From Tachypleus tridentatus (lineage: Eukaryota > Arthropoda > Merostomata > Xiphosura > Limulidae): 64,000 nucleotides of DNA. Under the pieces are notes generated by a model. It saw only the letters and a list, made by a program, of their open reading frames with translations, did not search any database and was not told the origin of the DNA. Each line of letters starts with the position of its first letter. The stretch's first letter is position 1. A program made the translations under genes and the position numbers. Below are positions 23,049 through 35,000 of the stretch, one piece after another. The DNA is taken from contig NC_134831.1 of the NCBI RefSeq assembly GCF_004210375.1, forward strand, positions 44,426,035 to 44,490,034, read 5' to 3'.

Positions 23049-26000
23049 TACTCAATTAGTTATTGTAAACAGTGTATTTATTCTTTTCCACCCCACAAGG
23101 TAGATTCCTGTATGTGGTGAGGGGACCTCCCAGAGAAGGTTCTATACTTTCACTTTAACCCCTCTGAGATCTAAACATCCACCCATGTGTTTACCGTGCA
23201 TAGTGATTTGTGAAGAGAAGGAGAGGATCCTGGTGGTTGAGTGGTTGAACTCTCGCACACAATTTTGACCTTGAATTTCTGTAGACGTGGCCTTGGGGTG
23301 CCCCCCCCCCCCAGAGTCGTTTGGCTGTCCACATGGGCTAGGGTCAACCAAGTGTCAGTGTTGGGCATTTTCAGTGGGTGTTGGGGACATTGTGTGTGAT
23401 ACTGGTGTTCAGGTATAGTGTTCACGAAACCCAGGCATTGCTGTGGTGTCCTTGTTTGATGTACTGTATTCCCTTGGAGGGCTCCATAGCGGGTGGGGTC
23501 ATTGGACACTTTGAAAAAAATGTAACATCTTTATTATGGATACCTCCCATTTATGAAAAAGTAAAAATGAAAAAATAGAAAAAAATGACAGATTATTGGA
23601 AAACGACCATGCATTGATGACTGCTGTACAGTCAACACCACAGTCAGATTACGTACCTTGATTTCTAATTATCCATTCTTTATCCAAGAAATCCTTAGAG
23701 CAAATGTCACCCTTTTTCATTCAAAATGGATCAGAGGGGCTTGCTGGCTACCCTAAGTCTGTAAATAAGTTGTGCTCTGGAGACATTTTGGTGGAAACAT
23801 ATTCGCCACAACATACCCAACTCCTCTTGAAATGGTAGGCTATTGGGGATATGCCCAATGAGGTTACTTTCCATACAACTTTGAATTATTTAAGAGAAGT
23901 TATAGTTGAGAGGAATTTCAAGAACATTCTTGCTGGTTTCTCCAGCCAAGACATTTCTGCAGTGCACTGTATCTCCATTTGCAAAGACAGAATCTTGGTA
24001 CCTACTAATGTTCTGATATTGACGTTTACGTCGCCACATCCTCCTGCCACAGTCAAAGCAAGTTATCTGAACTATAAGATATGGCCATATGTTCCCAACA
24101 GTCCCAGATGTTTTCAGTGTCAACAGTTTGATCACTCAAGAACATCACATCATGGTTCTTCAACATGTGCTTGTTGTGATGGCAAAGACCATGTTGCATA
24201 TGAGTGTAAACTAGAACTATGCTGTGATAACTGTTGGGGTTCGACTCCTCTTACTCTATTTCATGCCCTAAATGGGTGGAGGGGGAAGAAGTGCAATGCT
24301 TGAAGACTATAAATAGTTACGACAAAAAGTGTTCGTACCCCTGTGTCGTGAGTAGTTTTTTGTCATAACTTAAAAAGTATCATGATTAGGATAATAAAAG
24401 TATAGTATATTGTAAATATTATACTAACACACATCTACATAATTTTTTATGTAAATTAAATGACAAATAAACTGTTTATAAACAAATAACCAAACATGGG
24501 GGCAGGAAGTGTTCGTGTGTCTACTTTAATGGTCAGTTGTGTAGCCTTTCAGGTGAATTACTTGGTGCAATCTCTCCTCATAGCCCTTCATGATCGTTGA
24601 CAGTACTCGACTGGTATTTTCTTCCATTCTTCTTTACAGAAGGCCTCCAACTCTTGCAAGTTTTACAGATGATGCGATGAACCCTAGTCTTCAACTCACG
24701 CTAACGTTTTCAATTGGGTTGAGATCGAGTGACTGCAATGACCACTCCAGAACGCTTATATGGTTCCTCTGCAACCAGGATTTCACATATTTTGATCTGT
24801 GCTTAGGGTCATTGTCGTGCTGGAAGATTCAACAATGCCCAAGCCTCAAGTTCTGAGCATCATTCTTGATATAAGTGCCTGATATATCAACATACTCTTC
24901 TTTTTCATAATTCCATTGATGCAGTGAAGGCTGCCTACACTAGAAGAGCTGAAGGAACCCCATAGCATGATCAAGCCACCTCTGTGTTTAACTGTAGGGA
25001 CAGTGTTCTTTGGAAGATTTTGTTCCCCCTTCTTATGGAAAATATTGCGAACATCATCGTGGCCGAAAAGCTTGATTTTAGTTTCGTCTGACCAAAGAAT
25101 ACTCTTCCAATAGGTAAAAGGTTTATCTACATGCTTTCTTGCATACCTCAATTATGCTTCTAAATGAACAGGCTTTAAATATGGAGTTCTACGAGGACGG
25201 CATGCTTTGAACCCAGAAGTGTCATATGTTCGTAACTGTAGAGGTGCTTACTTCAACCCCAGCTCCCTTACCAGTTTCTGCATGTCATTACGTGTTAAAC
25301 AAGGGTTCCTACTAACTTCTCTGAGAACCTTCCTCTTGGTTATCTCTGGAATTTTGGTGGGGTGTTTGGAATGAGGGAGGTTAGCAGTTGATCCTGTAAG
25401 CTTAAACTTGGCAATTATGCTTTGAACAGTATATTTAGGCACATTAAGTTAGCAATACTAGAAAGAGACAAGCAAGACTTGTATTTTACAATAATTTGGT
25501 TTTTTTAAATCACTGGACAGTTGTTTTCTGTTCGCCATGATGACCAAGCAGATAATGACGGAGACGGCGCTAAATTGCTGGAAGTAATTTTTTTGCTGGC
25601 TAAATTCCAATAATTATGAACCCAGTGTCTAGTTCTGGAATGGTATAATGTAGTTTATTTGCCAAACTAAACAGAATTTTTATGGGAATGTCAGTTTTTT
25701 GAACTGGTTCTGAACTGTACGAACACTTTCTGCTCCTCCTATTTTTGGTTATTTGTTTATAAACAGTTTATTTTTCATTTAATTTACATAAAAATTTAAG
25801 TAAATGTGTGTTAGTATAATATTTATAATATATTATACTTCTATTAGCCTAATCATGATACTTTTTTAAGTTATGAGCAAAAAACCACTCGGGAAGCAGG
25901 GGTACGAACACTTTCTGTCGTAACTGTATCTCCTTCCCAGAGGCTCTGAATTTATTGTCCCAAAATCCATCTCAGACATATGCTGCTGCACTCCATTCCA

Positions 26001-29000
26001 CTGCCACAGTGGGAGTGCAGACAGACCCCTCTGTGTCTCCAGCAGAGTTGTTTACAAAACATCTGAAGAATCTTTTGCCCTCCCTGATTAAAAGAGTTCA
26101 AGAATCTATATCTGCTTTTATCTCTGTTCTTGCCACTCATTTCAGTGACTGCACAGTTCTGCTTCCTTTGACTTCAGGTTCGGGTGTTTCTTTTGGTTCA
26201 TCCTCTTCTGCAGCTCTGAGAAGTAAAATGACCGTTCATTCATGCCCTTAGTTGATGAAATCTTTGTCCACAGATAGAGACCTGCTTACTCAACCTAGAG
26301 CAGGATCCACGGAGGTTGATAGACCTTTGTCTAATATAGAAAAATAATGTGGACAAAAACAGAAGGGCTCCCTGCCACGTTCTCCACTATGTGAATAAAA
26401 ATGGGCACTATGATCCAGTGAGACTGTATGGGTTTTCATTCAAATACAAATTACATTGAGGATTTGATTGATTCTTACCATCCTTTGTGTGTCTCCTTAC
26501 AGAAAATGTTTCTGAAACCTGCCAATGTAGTCACCCTTGGCAGTTTTCTTTGTACAGAAATGACGGGTTGTGTGATGGATGAGTGCATGGTGGAGTGACA
26601 CTGCTGGTTAATTAGCATGAGGCAACCCTTTTTTGCCACTTGATGCCTCCTTGGAGGCTGTTGCCATCTGTTTTTCTTTGGATTGTACCTTCACTATTTG
26701 TTCTCTCTATTTGGCTTCTGAAGTGACCAATGATCAGTCAGACCTTGATGTCCTAATTGAGCAGTCAATGTCTCCATATTTAATCCTGTGGAATTTTAAT
26801 GGACATAATCCCCTCTTGGGTGGTGCTGATATTGATCTTTCTATCTGCTTCCCTTCACTTTTCTTTTACTTTTCTTGGAGGGTTGACAGCAACTCATGGG
26901 GCAGTGGTAATTTTTCTATCATTTTGAGAGAGACTGGCCATGATCAATGCCACTTGACCCACATGTCTCAATGGAAGTTGGACCAGGCCAACTGGCCCTA
27001 TTTCACTGCTCTGTCAGAACTTAATCATGCCATCATCTGTAAATCATCGATAGGTGGTTGTGTGGGAGCAGTGACTGACTGTATTTCTAAAACTTTGACA
27101 GCTATCCCGTAGCATCCTCGTCATTGGTGGAATCTTACCTGTCATGTTCATTTTATTGGACTCATGCACATGCTCAGCAAGTCAGATGTCAAAGCCAGAA
27201 GGAAACTTGAATTAAATACACCACTAGCATCTCTTCTGCCACCAGTTCCAAAGACATATTGGACAAGATTTGATAGGTTAGTGGACAGTATAATTCTGCC
27301 TCCCTGATGGTCAGGAAGTTGCTGTTGCCCAGAGCATTGCTGATATCCTCTGCAAAAGCTTTTCCTGTGCATCTAGCAAATTTGCTTCACCCCCCCCCTC
27401 CTCTTAGCCATCAAGACATGAGCAGAATGATCACCTCTTTGCTTGTGGGCTGATCATCTTTATGACTGTAATTGCCTTTTTACATTGGTGGAACTCAGCT
27501 TGCTCTTTTTTAGTTGGACCTGATGATTTTCACTAAGAAATCCTGCACTTTGTCTCTCCTGCCTTTTTTGCTTTTCCTGGTTGTATTTAACCAGATCTGG
27601 CAGGAGAATATTTTTCCTGATGCTTAGTGCCATGTTATTGTACTCCCTTTTCCTAAGCCTGAGAAGAATCTCAATATTTCTTTGAACTACTGTCCAATTG
27701 CTTTGATGAGCTGTCTCTGTAAGTTCTGAGAGAGGATTGTTTATGCTCCTCTTGTTTGATTCGAGGAATCAAACAACCTCCTTTCACCCGCTCATTCTGT
27801 GTTCTGACAACAGCTCTCTACCATGAACCACCTCATTTGACTTGAAACATCAATCAGGGGAGCCTTTCTCAAGCAACAACATTTTGTTTCTGTATTTTTT
27901 TGACCTTGAGAAAGCTTATGATACAACATGGATTTATGGAATCTTGAGAGATTTTCACTCGTACAGGTAAATGGGTCATTTACCCATTTTTATTAAACGT
28001 TTTTATAAGGAACTGACAACTTCAAGTCCATGTGGGTTCAACACGTGCATGTTTTCTTCCCAAAGGAACTTGGAGTCCCGCAGGCTGGGTATTTTCATTA
28101 TGTAAGATAACGCCATCAGTGAACAACTTCAACCTACATTTGCAAACGGTCTCTGTGTCATAGACTTTCATGTTTTGTGTCAGTCGTCAAGAATGAGTTT
28201 TATTGAAAGGCAACTACAAGCTGCCCTCAGTTGCTTACTGGAATGGACCACAGCACAGTTTTGCCTTTTCTCACTCGAAAACCATTTGCATGCACTTCTA
28301 CTGCCATCAGGGTTTTAACCCAGTTCCTGAGCTTTCTCTGAGAAGTTGTGCTTCCTCTGGTTCCTGAGGGAAAATTTTTGAGGCATATCTTTGACCTTTA
28401 GCTGACCTCTGTTCTACACATCAAGCAGTTATGTATTAAGTGTACAAAGGCACTGAACATCCTCTATGTCTTCTCTTCTACCTCTTGGGGAGCTGATTGA
28501 TGTTCTATGCTAAAAATGTATCATGCTCTTATTCAATCAAAACTGGACTATGGGTCTAATGGTCTGCCAGGACCTTGTCCTTGAAGATTTTGTACCTTGT
28601 TCACTATCAGGGGCTTTGGCTCTACATAAGGTGGCCTTCTGCACTTCTCAAGTCCAGAGTTTGTACACTGAGTCTCCTGAACCATCTCTGTACCTTTGCT
28701 ATTTGCAACTGTCTTTACTGTACACTTCAAAACTTTGATCGTTATCACAGCATCCCACCTGGGATTATGTTTTCCTTCTTCAGTAGGCCATGCTTTTTCA
28801 GAATAGACAGTCTGCCATTGTTCCTTTTGGCCATCATATCCAGGTGCAGTTGTATGAATTGGGTCTCTACTTGGCGAACATAGCTCTACCCACTGATTAG
28901 CTCATCACACCATGACTAATTACCATCCCCAAATGTGACCTTTCTTTCAGTCATCTGAGAAAAGCAGATACTTCTGATTGGAAGTATTGCTAAACATCTT

Positions 29001-32000
29001 TTGAACTATCCTTCCATTCCTATTCATACAGATGGTTCAAAATCAGGTGACTGTGTGGGCTCTGCCATGGTTTGTTGTGATTCAGTTGTTGCATACATAA
29101 TCCACTCTACAATTTCTGTGTTCACTGCTGAATTATATGCCATTTCTCTTGCCCTGTATCACATAGAAGCTATGCAGTACATGAACTGTACTATTTATAC
29201 TAACTTGCTTAGGTCTCTGTTGGTCCTGGAATCATGTCACCTTGTTCTTGTTGATATTCAAAACTGATTGGCCCATTTCTCTCCATCATCTACTTCTATC
29301 CAGTTCTTCTGGACACCAGGCCAAGTTAGTATTTTCAGGAACGAGTTTTCTGACATCACAGCTAAGTCTGTCTGCTCTTGTACTATCACTACTGTGCCTG
29401 TCCCAGACGTGGACTATAGTCCTGTATTAAAGGCTCAACTCTGCACTAGTTGGCAGTTGACTTGGAGTGAGCAGTGTGATAACAAGCCTTTTCCAGATGA
29501 AGCCTTCTGTTGCTCTTTGGCTGTCCTTCTTCCATAAGGATTGGAAAGAGCATGTTGTTCTGGCTATGCTATTCATTGGTCTTAGTTTTTTAACTCATTG
29601 TTTTCTTTCATCTGGTACTGATGCACCAATGTGTGATCTGTGTAATTCAGGTCACAGTAGCCCAGATTGCCATCATTACGATCAAGAGTGACAACACCAT
29701 TTAAAACATATTTTTACCCTGGGTTCACACTTGACATTCAATAGTGTCATTGGCAATGGTGACACTGACCACCTCAGTTGTATTTTTAAATTTTTAAGGG
29801 CAGTTGGTCTTTATAACTCTTAAGATTTTAATTTGAAAATTGGACTGTGTTTTGTTTCACTATGGTTCCTTTTTTTACATAATTTAATGATTTTACTTTT
29901 TTACCATTTTACTGGTTGCTTGGTGCAGATAGCACTGTTGTTTTGGACCAATAAATGCAGAACAACCAACCAACTGATCTTCCTTTCCATATTTTTTCCA
30001 ACATAAAATCTCATTCATGTTATAACCTGGTACATATCCACACACACAAATCCTGTCAGCCATAGGAGCACTGTAACATATGATTAATGCCATTATTTTT
30101 TTTGTAAAGAGCAGCATAAAAGTTCGTAATGGATGGTTTTTGCTGACTGCTTTCCTTCTCATGTAACACTTTAAAATTGGGATATTCAGTGCAGATAACC
30201 TTCAAATAGCTTTTCACAAAGTTAACAAACACTAACCTTGAGAGGGTAAGGCAACAGATTTCTTCACTTAGGAGGAATGATCATTGTATCAGAATGAAGA
30301 AATGGTTGCATATGTACTTTGTTTATTTTGTCACGTTCATGCTTTTGAAAATTTAAAATTTACTGTAAGAAAAATAAGGCCTTGTTTTCAAAAGTCAGCC
30401 TATTCTTACTTTTGTTAAAGTAACATGTGGAAAGATGAAAATGAAATTATATATTTATTCTTAAGCTTTTGTGCCAGTTTAATAAAATTTAAGAAAAAGA
30501 ATGACCAGTTCTTCTAGGCTGTTTTATTTACTAAACTAAAACATTTTCTAATCATATAGTTATCTCATTTTTCCTAAAAATGAATGTATTCATGCATTTA
30601 AAAAAAAAAAAACCTACTCCAAAGGCCTGTCAACTTGTTAGAAAAATAATTGTTAGTTGAAAACTACTGCTACCCAACAAAATTTATATTTTATCTTCTA
30701 GTTCTACCATTCTTGTCATTAGGTATGGAAAGAGATTATGCATTGAAACAAGTAATTTCCTTAACATCTCAATCAGATACCCTTTTACTCTTCCTTTTTT
30801 TCAAGATAAAACAACAGATTTTAACATTCCTTTCAAGTATTATGTTAGTAGGTCTCATCTGAACCATTACCAACAATTCAGTGTTCTTTCTAAGGCCCCA
30901 AGACTGAAACCCAGTACTATAAATGAAATGTAATCAGTGACCTATACAATGAAGTGATAACATCCTTGGATCTATTTTCAATATTTCTGTAAATAAAACA
31001 TAAAATCATATTTGGTGGCTTCTCGGTATGGATTCCTGTACGTGGTGAGGGAACCTCCCAGGGAAGGTTTTGTTCTTTCAGTTTACCTTCTCTGGTATCT
31101 AAACATCCACCCACATGTTTACTGTGAAGGGGAGGAGAGGATCCTGGTGGTTGAGGGGTCCAACCCTAACACACTACTTTGGCCTTGAATTCCTGTAGAC
31201 GGATGACCTTTGGGTGGTCCCCTTGGGTCAATCAGCTGGTCCACTTGGGCTAAAGTCAACCAAGTACCAGTGTTGGAAGTTCTCAATGGGTGTTGTGGAC
31301 ATTTTGTCTGATGCTGGTGTTTGGGTATAGTGCTCACGAAACCCTGGTGTTGCTGCAACGTCCTTGCATGACATTGTAGTGCGTCCCCTTGTAGGGCTCC
31401 ATGGTGGGTGGTGTCAGTGGACATCAAAATTTTCTTTTTCCTATGGATCCTCCAACTAAAAATTTAAATAAAATAGTGAAAAAACAATAAATAGGTAAAC
31501 GACCACATCTTGAAGATTTTGATCAACAATCTTTAACATCTGTACCACCAGCTGTACATCATTTTCTTATCCTACATTCTCTTTCAGAGAAACCTTTAGG
31601 GCAAATGTCCCCCTTTTTTATTCAGGAGGGACTTGCTGGCTCTCCCTAAGTCAGTAAAGAAGCTTTGATCTGGAGACATTTATGGAAACATCCAGATCTC
31701 AACACAGTGAACTCTTTTTCCATTCAAAGATAATTTGGGATATACCTATTCAGGTTGCACCTCATACTACTTTGAATTCATTATGAGGAGTTATTGTTGA
31801 GAGGGATTTGAAGAATATCCCCAAGTCAGAAATTCTCACTGGTTTCTCCACTCAAGGAGTTTCTGCAGTGAGGCATATCTCCACTCACAAAGATGGAATT
31901 ACAAGGCTGAACAATATTCTCATTTTGACATTCACATCACCACATCCATCTGCCAGTATCAAGGCAGGTTCACTTAATTGCAGGGTACGGCCATACATTC

Positions 32001-35000
32001 CAAACCCTCTTCAATGTTTCCAGTGTCAGCAGTTCAGTCACTCGAAGACGTCATGTCGTGGTTCCATAACGTGTGCTTGTTGAGGTGGCAAGGACCATGA
32101 TGCCTATGAGTATGAAACGGACCCTCATTGCATCAACTGCAATGGCTCTCACCCTTCCTACTTTCGTTCTTGCCCTAAATGGTTGGAAGAAACAGAGGTG
32201 CGGCATTTGAATATGATTCATAACATTACTTATCCTGAGGCTCGAAAATTGCTGTCCACCACTTTATCTCGGATGTATGCTGCTGCACTTTGTTCCACTA
32301 CTACAGTGAGAGTGCAGACGGAGCTCTCTGTACCTCCAAAAGAGTTGTTCTCAAAACAAATGAAAAGTCTTTTGACCTCCAACTTCAACACCCATCTTTG
32401 TCTCTTACATACATTCCAACAAAAACGAAGATCCACTTCCTTTAGTTATGGGTACAGGCATTTCCTCGGATACATCTTCTACCCCAAGATGCAAAATGAT
32501 CATTTGTTCATATACTCAGTTACTGGAATCCTCTTCCAACAGCAAAGACCTGCCCAATCGACCCAGGGTGGGATCCATGGAGGTCAATAGACCTCTCTAG
32601 AATAAATACAGTAAAGAAAAAGATGTGGTCATAAACAGAAGGGTTCTTCACCCAATTTGCCTACACATAAGTAAAAATGGCTGTCTTGATACAATGGAAC
32701 TTTCAAGGTTTACATTCTAATTTGGATGACGTCAAAACACTGATTGCTTCATACCATCCTGTATGCCTCTTTCCTTACAGGAAACATTCTGAAACCTTTT
32801 GGTGAAAGCTTTTGCAGGGTATCTAGCACTTCTGCTTCTGCCTCCACCTTCTTAGCCGTCAAGACTCGGGCAGAGCAATCACCTGCTCTCGAGCTGGTTG
32901 TCTCTATGACTATAATTGTCCCTTTATACTGGTGGAACACAAACTGGCCCTTCATTGGTCTGGCAGTACATCAGTTGGTGATGATATACACTATGAAATG
33001 CTACACCATCTATCTCCTGCTTCTCTTGCTATTCTTCTTATTGTTTTAACCTGATCTAGCAGGAGAAGATTTTTCCTTATCCCTGGCACCAGGCTATTGT
33101 CTTACCTTTCTCTAAGCCTAGGAAGGATCCCAGGATTTTTTTAAACTACCATCCAATTGCTTTTAAGAGCTGTCTCTGTAAGACCTTAGACAGGATGGTT
33201 AATGCTCATCTTGTTTGGTTCCTCAAATCAAACAACCCCCTCTCACCCACCCAGTGTTGGTTCTGATGACAGTGCTACACCGTGGACCACCTGCTTTGAT
33301 TTGAAACGTCAATCATCAGACATTTAGAAGGCTTATGATATAACTTGGAGGTATGGCATTTTGCAAGACCTCCATATATATGGGTTATGTGGCCAATTGC
33401 CAATTTTTATTAATTTTTTAATGGACAGGAGATTCCAATTTTATGTGGGTTCTACACTTTCCCATTCTTTACTACAGGAATTTGGAGTCCCTCAGTGCTG
33501 TGTTTTAAGTGTCACACTTTTCAGTATAAAGATTAATGCCATTACTGAACAACTCCCTCTCACTGTTGCAAACGGGCTCTATGTCAACGACTTTCATATC
33601 TCATGTCAATCTTTGAACATGAGGTATATTGATTGGCAGCTATAGACTGCTGTCAGTTGTTTACTGAAATGGACCACAGCAAACAGCATTAACTTCTCTA
33701 TCATTAAAACCATTTGCATGCACTTTTGCCACCAATTGGATATTCACCCTGATCATGATCTCCGTATCAGTGAAGTTGTGTTGCCTATGGTCCCTGAGAC
33801 AAAGTTGTTGGGGCTTGTGTTTGACTGTAAGCTGACATTTATATCACACATCAAACAGCTTTGGGCCAAATGTACAAAAGCACTGAACATCCTCTGTGTT
33901 CTTTCTTCCACCACTTGGGGAGCAGATTGATGTTCTATGCTAAAGATATATTGTGCTCTTTTTTATTCAATTGAAACTAGACTAGCGTTCACTGCTTTAT
34001 GGCTCTGCCAGAACTTTGACCTTAAAGATGCTGGACCCCATTCATTATCAAGGACTTTGGCAGCTTTGCACTGGTGCTTTCTGAACTTCCCCAGTTCAGA
34101 GCTTATGTATAGGGTCTAATGAACCTTCTTTGCTCCTTTGCTGTTTGCAACTGTCTTTACTATATGCTTCAAAACTTCATTCCATACCAAAGCATTGCAC
34201 CTGGCATTGTGTTTTACTTCCTCAGTGGGCCATACTTTTTCAGAACAAACAATCTTCCATTACACCTTTTGGCCTTCGTATCCAGATGCAGTTAGATGAA
34301 TTGGGTCTGTCCTTGGTTAGCATTGTTCTATTCACTGGTCAGTCTATCCCACCATGGCTTTTTACAGTCCCCAAATGTGACCTATTTTTAAGTTATTTGA
34401 GAAAAGGACACAGTTTAGATTGGAAATACTGTCTGTTATTTGGTGAACTTCGTTTGAACTATCATTCCATACCTATTCATACAGATGGTTCGAAATCAGG
34501 TCACTGTGTGGGCTCTGCCATGGTTTTTTGTGGTTCGGTTGTTGCGAGCAGAATCCCCTCAACAGCTTTTGTGTTCATTGCTGAACTGTACGCCATTTCT
34601 CTTGCCCTGGATCACATAGAAGTTAAGCAGTATTCAAACTGCATTATTTATAGTGACTTGCTTAGTTCTCTACTGGCCCTGGAATTGTTTCATACTAGTT
34701 CACACCCTCTTCTCACCGATATTCAAAACCGACTAGCCCATTTCTCTTTAATATCTACTTCTATCCATACTGTAGAAAGAAAGTTAACTTATCTATAACA
34801 CCCATGTTCACTAGAAAGTGATCCAGTTTAAGGTTGTGATAATAAACATTCTCCAAGGTGCATATTCATCCTTGAAAGTACCTGAAAGGGGACCGAATTA
34901 TTATTTATTTTATTTTTTGGAAGAGTACTTAAATATTAATAGCAAAATATACCTAATTTTAATGCATGTTATTGAGTAGAATTCAATGAGTAGTATTTCT

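Larger units (their letters stand above)
23851..26251 (+). pseudogene. LINE copy 1 gag-like ORF, interrupted
   Basis: First part shows the zinc-knuckle region ([41 protein letters not shown]) and then loses frame just before the Tc1 insertion. The second part after 25930 resumes at [18 protein letters not shown], matching copy 2 ([18 protein letters not shown]). This kind of gag binds the element RNA. Dead by frameshift and insertion. Confidence 0.75.
23103..29975 (+). mobile_element. LINE of the I/Jockey group, copy 1, split by a Tc1 element
   Basis: Starts at GATTCCTGTATGTGGTGAGG, shared with copy 2 at 31031. Order: leader, gag-like ORF with CCHC knuckles, Tc1 insertion (24314-25926), rest of gag, APE-type endonuclease, reverse transcriptase, RNase H, and a 3' region ending GGTGCAGATAGC, CCAATAAATGC and AACCAACCAAC. 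RNase H at the C-terminus with a gag carrying zinc knuckles places it in the I/Jockey assemblage; the exact clade is not decided. All domains are frameshifted, so it is inactive. Confidence 0.85.
31031..34785 (+). mobile_element. LINE of the I/Jockey group, copy 2, internally deleted
   Basis: Same leader as copy 1 (GATTCCTGTACGTGGTGAGG). The gag runs without the Tc1 insertion. The endonuclease region is missing: sequence equivalent to about 26520-27355 of copy 1 is absent, with the junction near 32800. Reverse transcriptase and most of RNase H follow, and the copy stops inside RNase H near 34770, so the 3' end is lost. Confidence 0.85.

Noticed and set aside
22896-23120. Open frame over the CA microsatellite
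   Set aside because: Mostly encoded by the dinucleotide run and its flanks.
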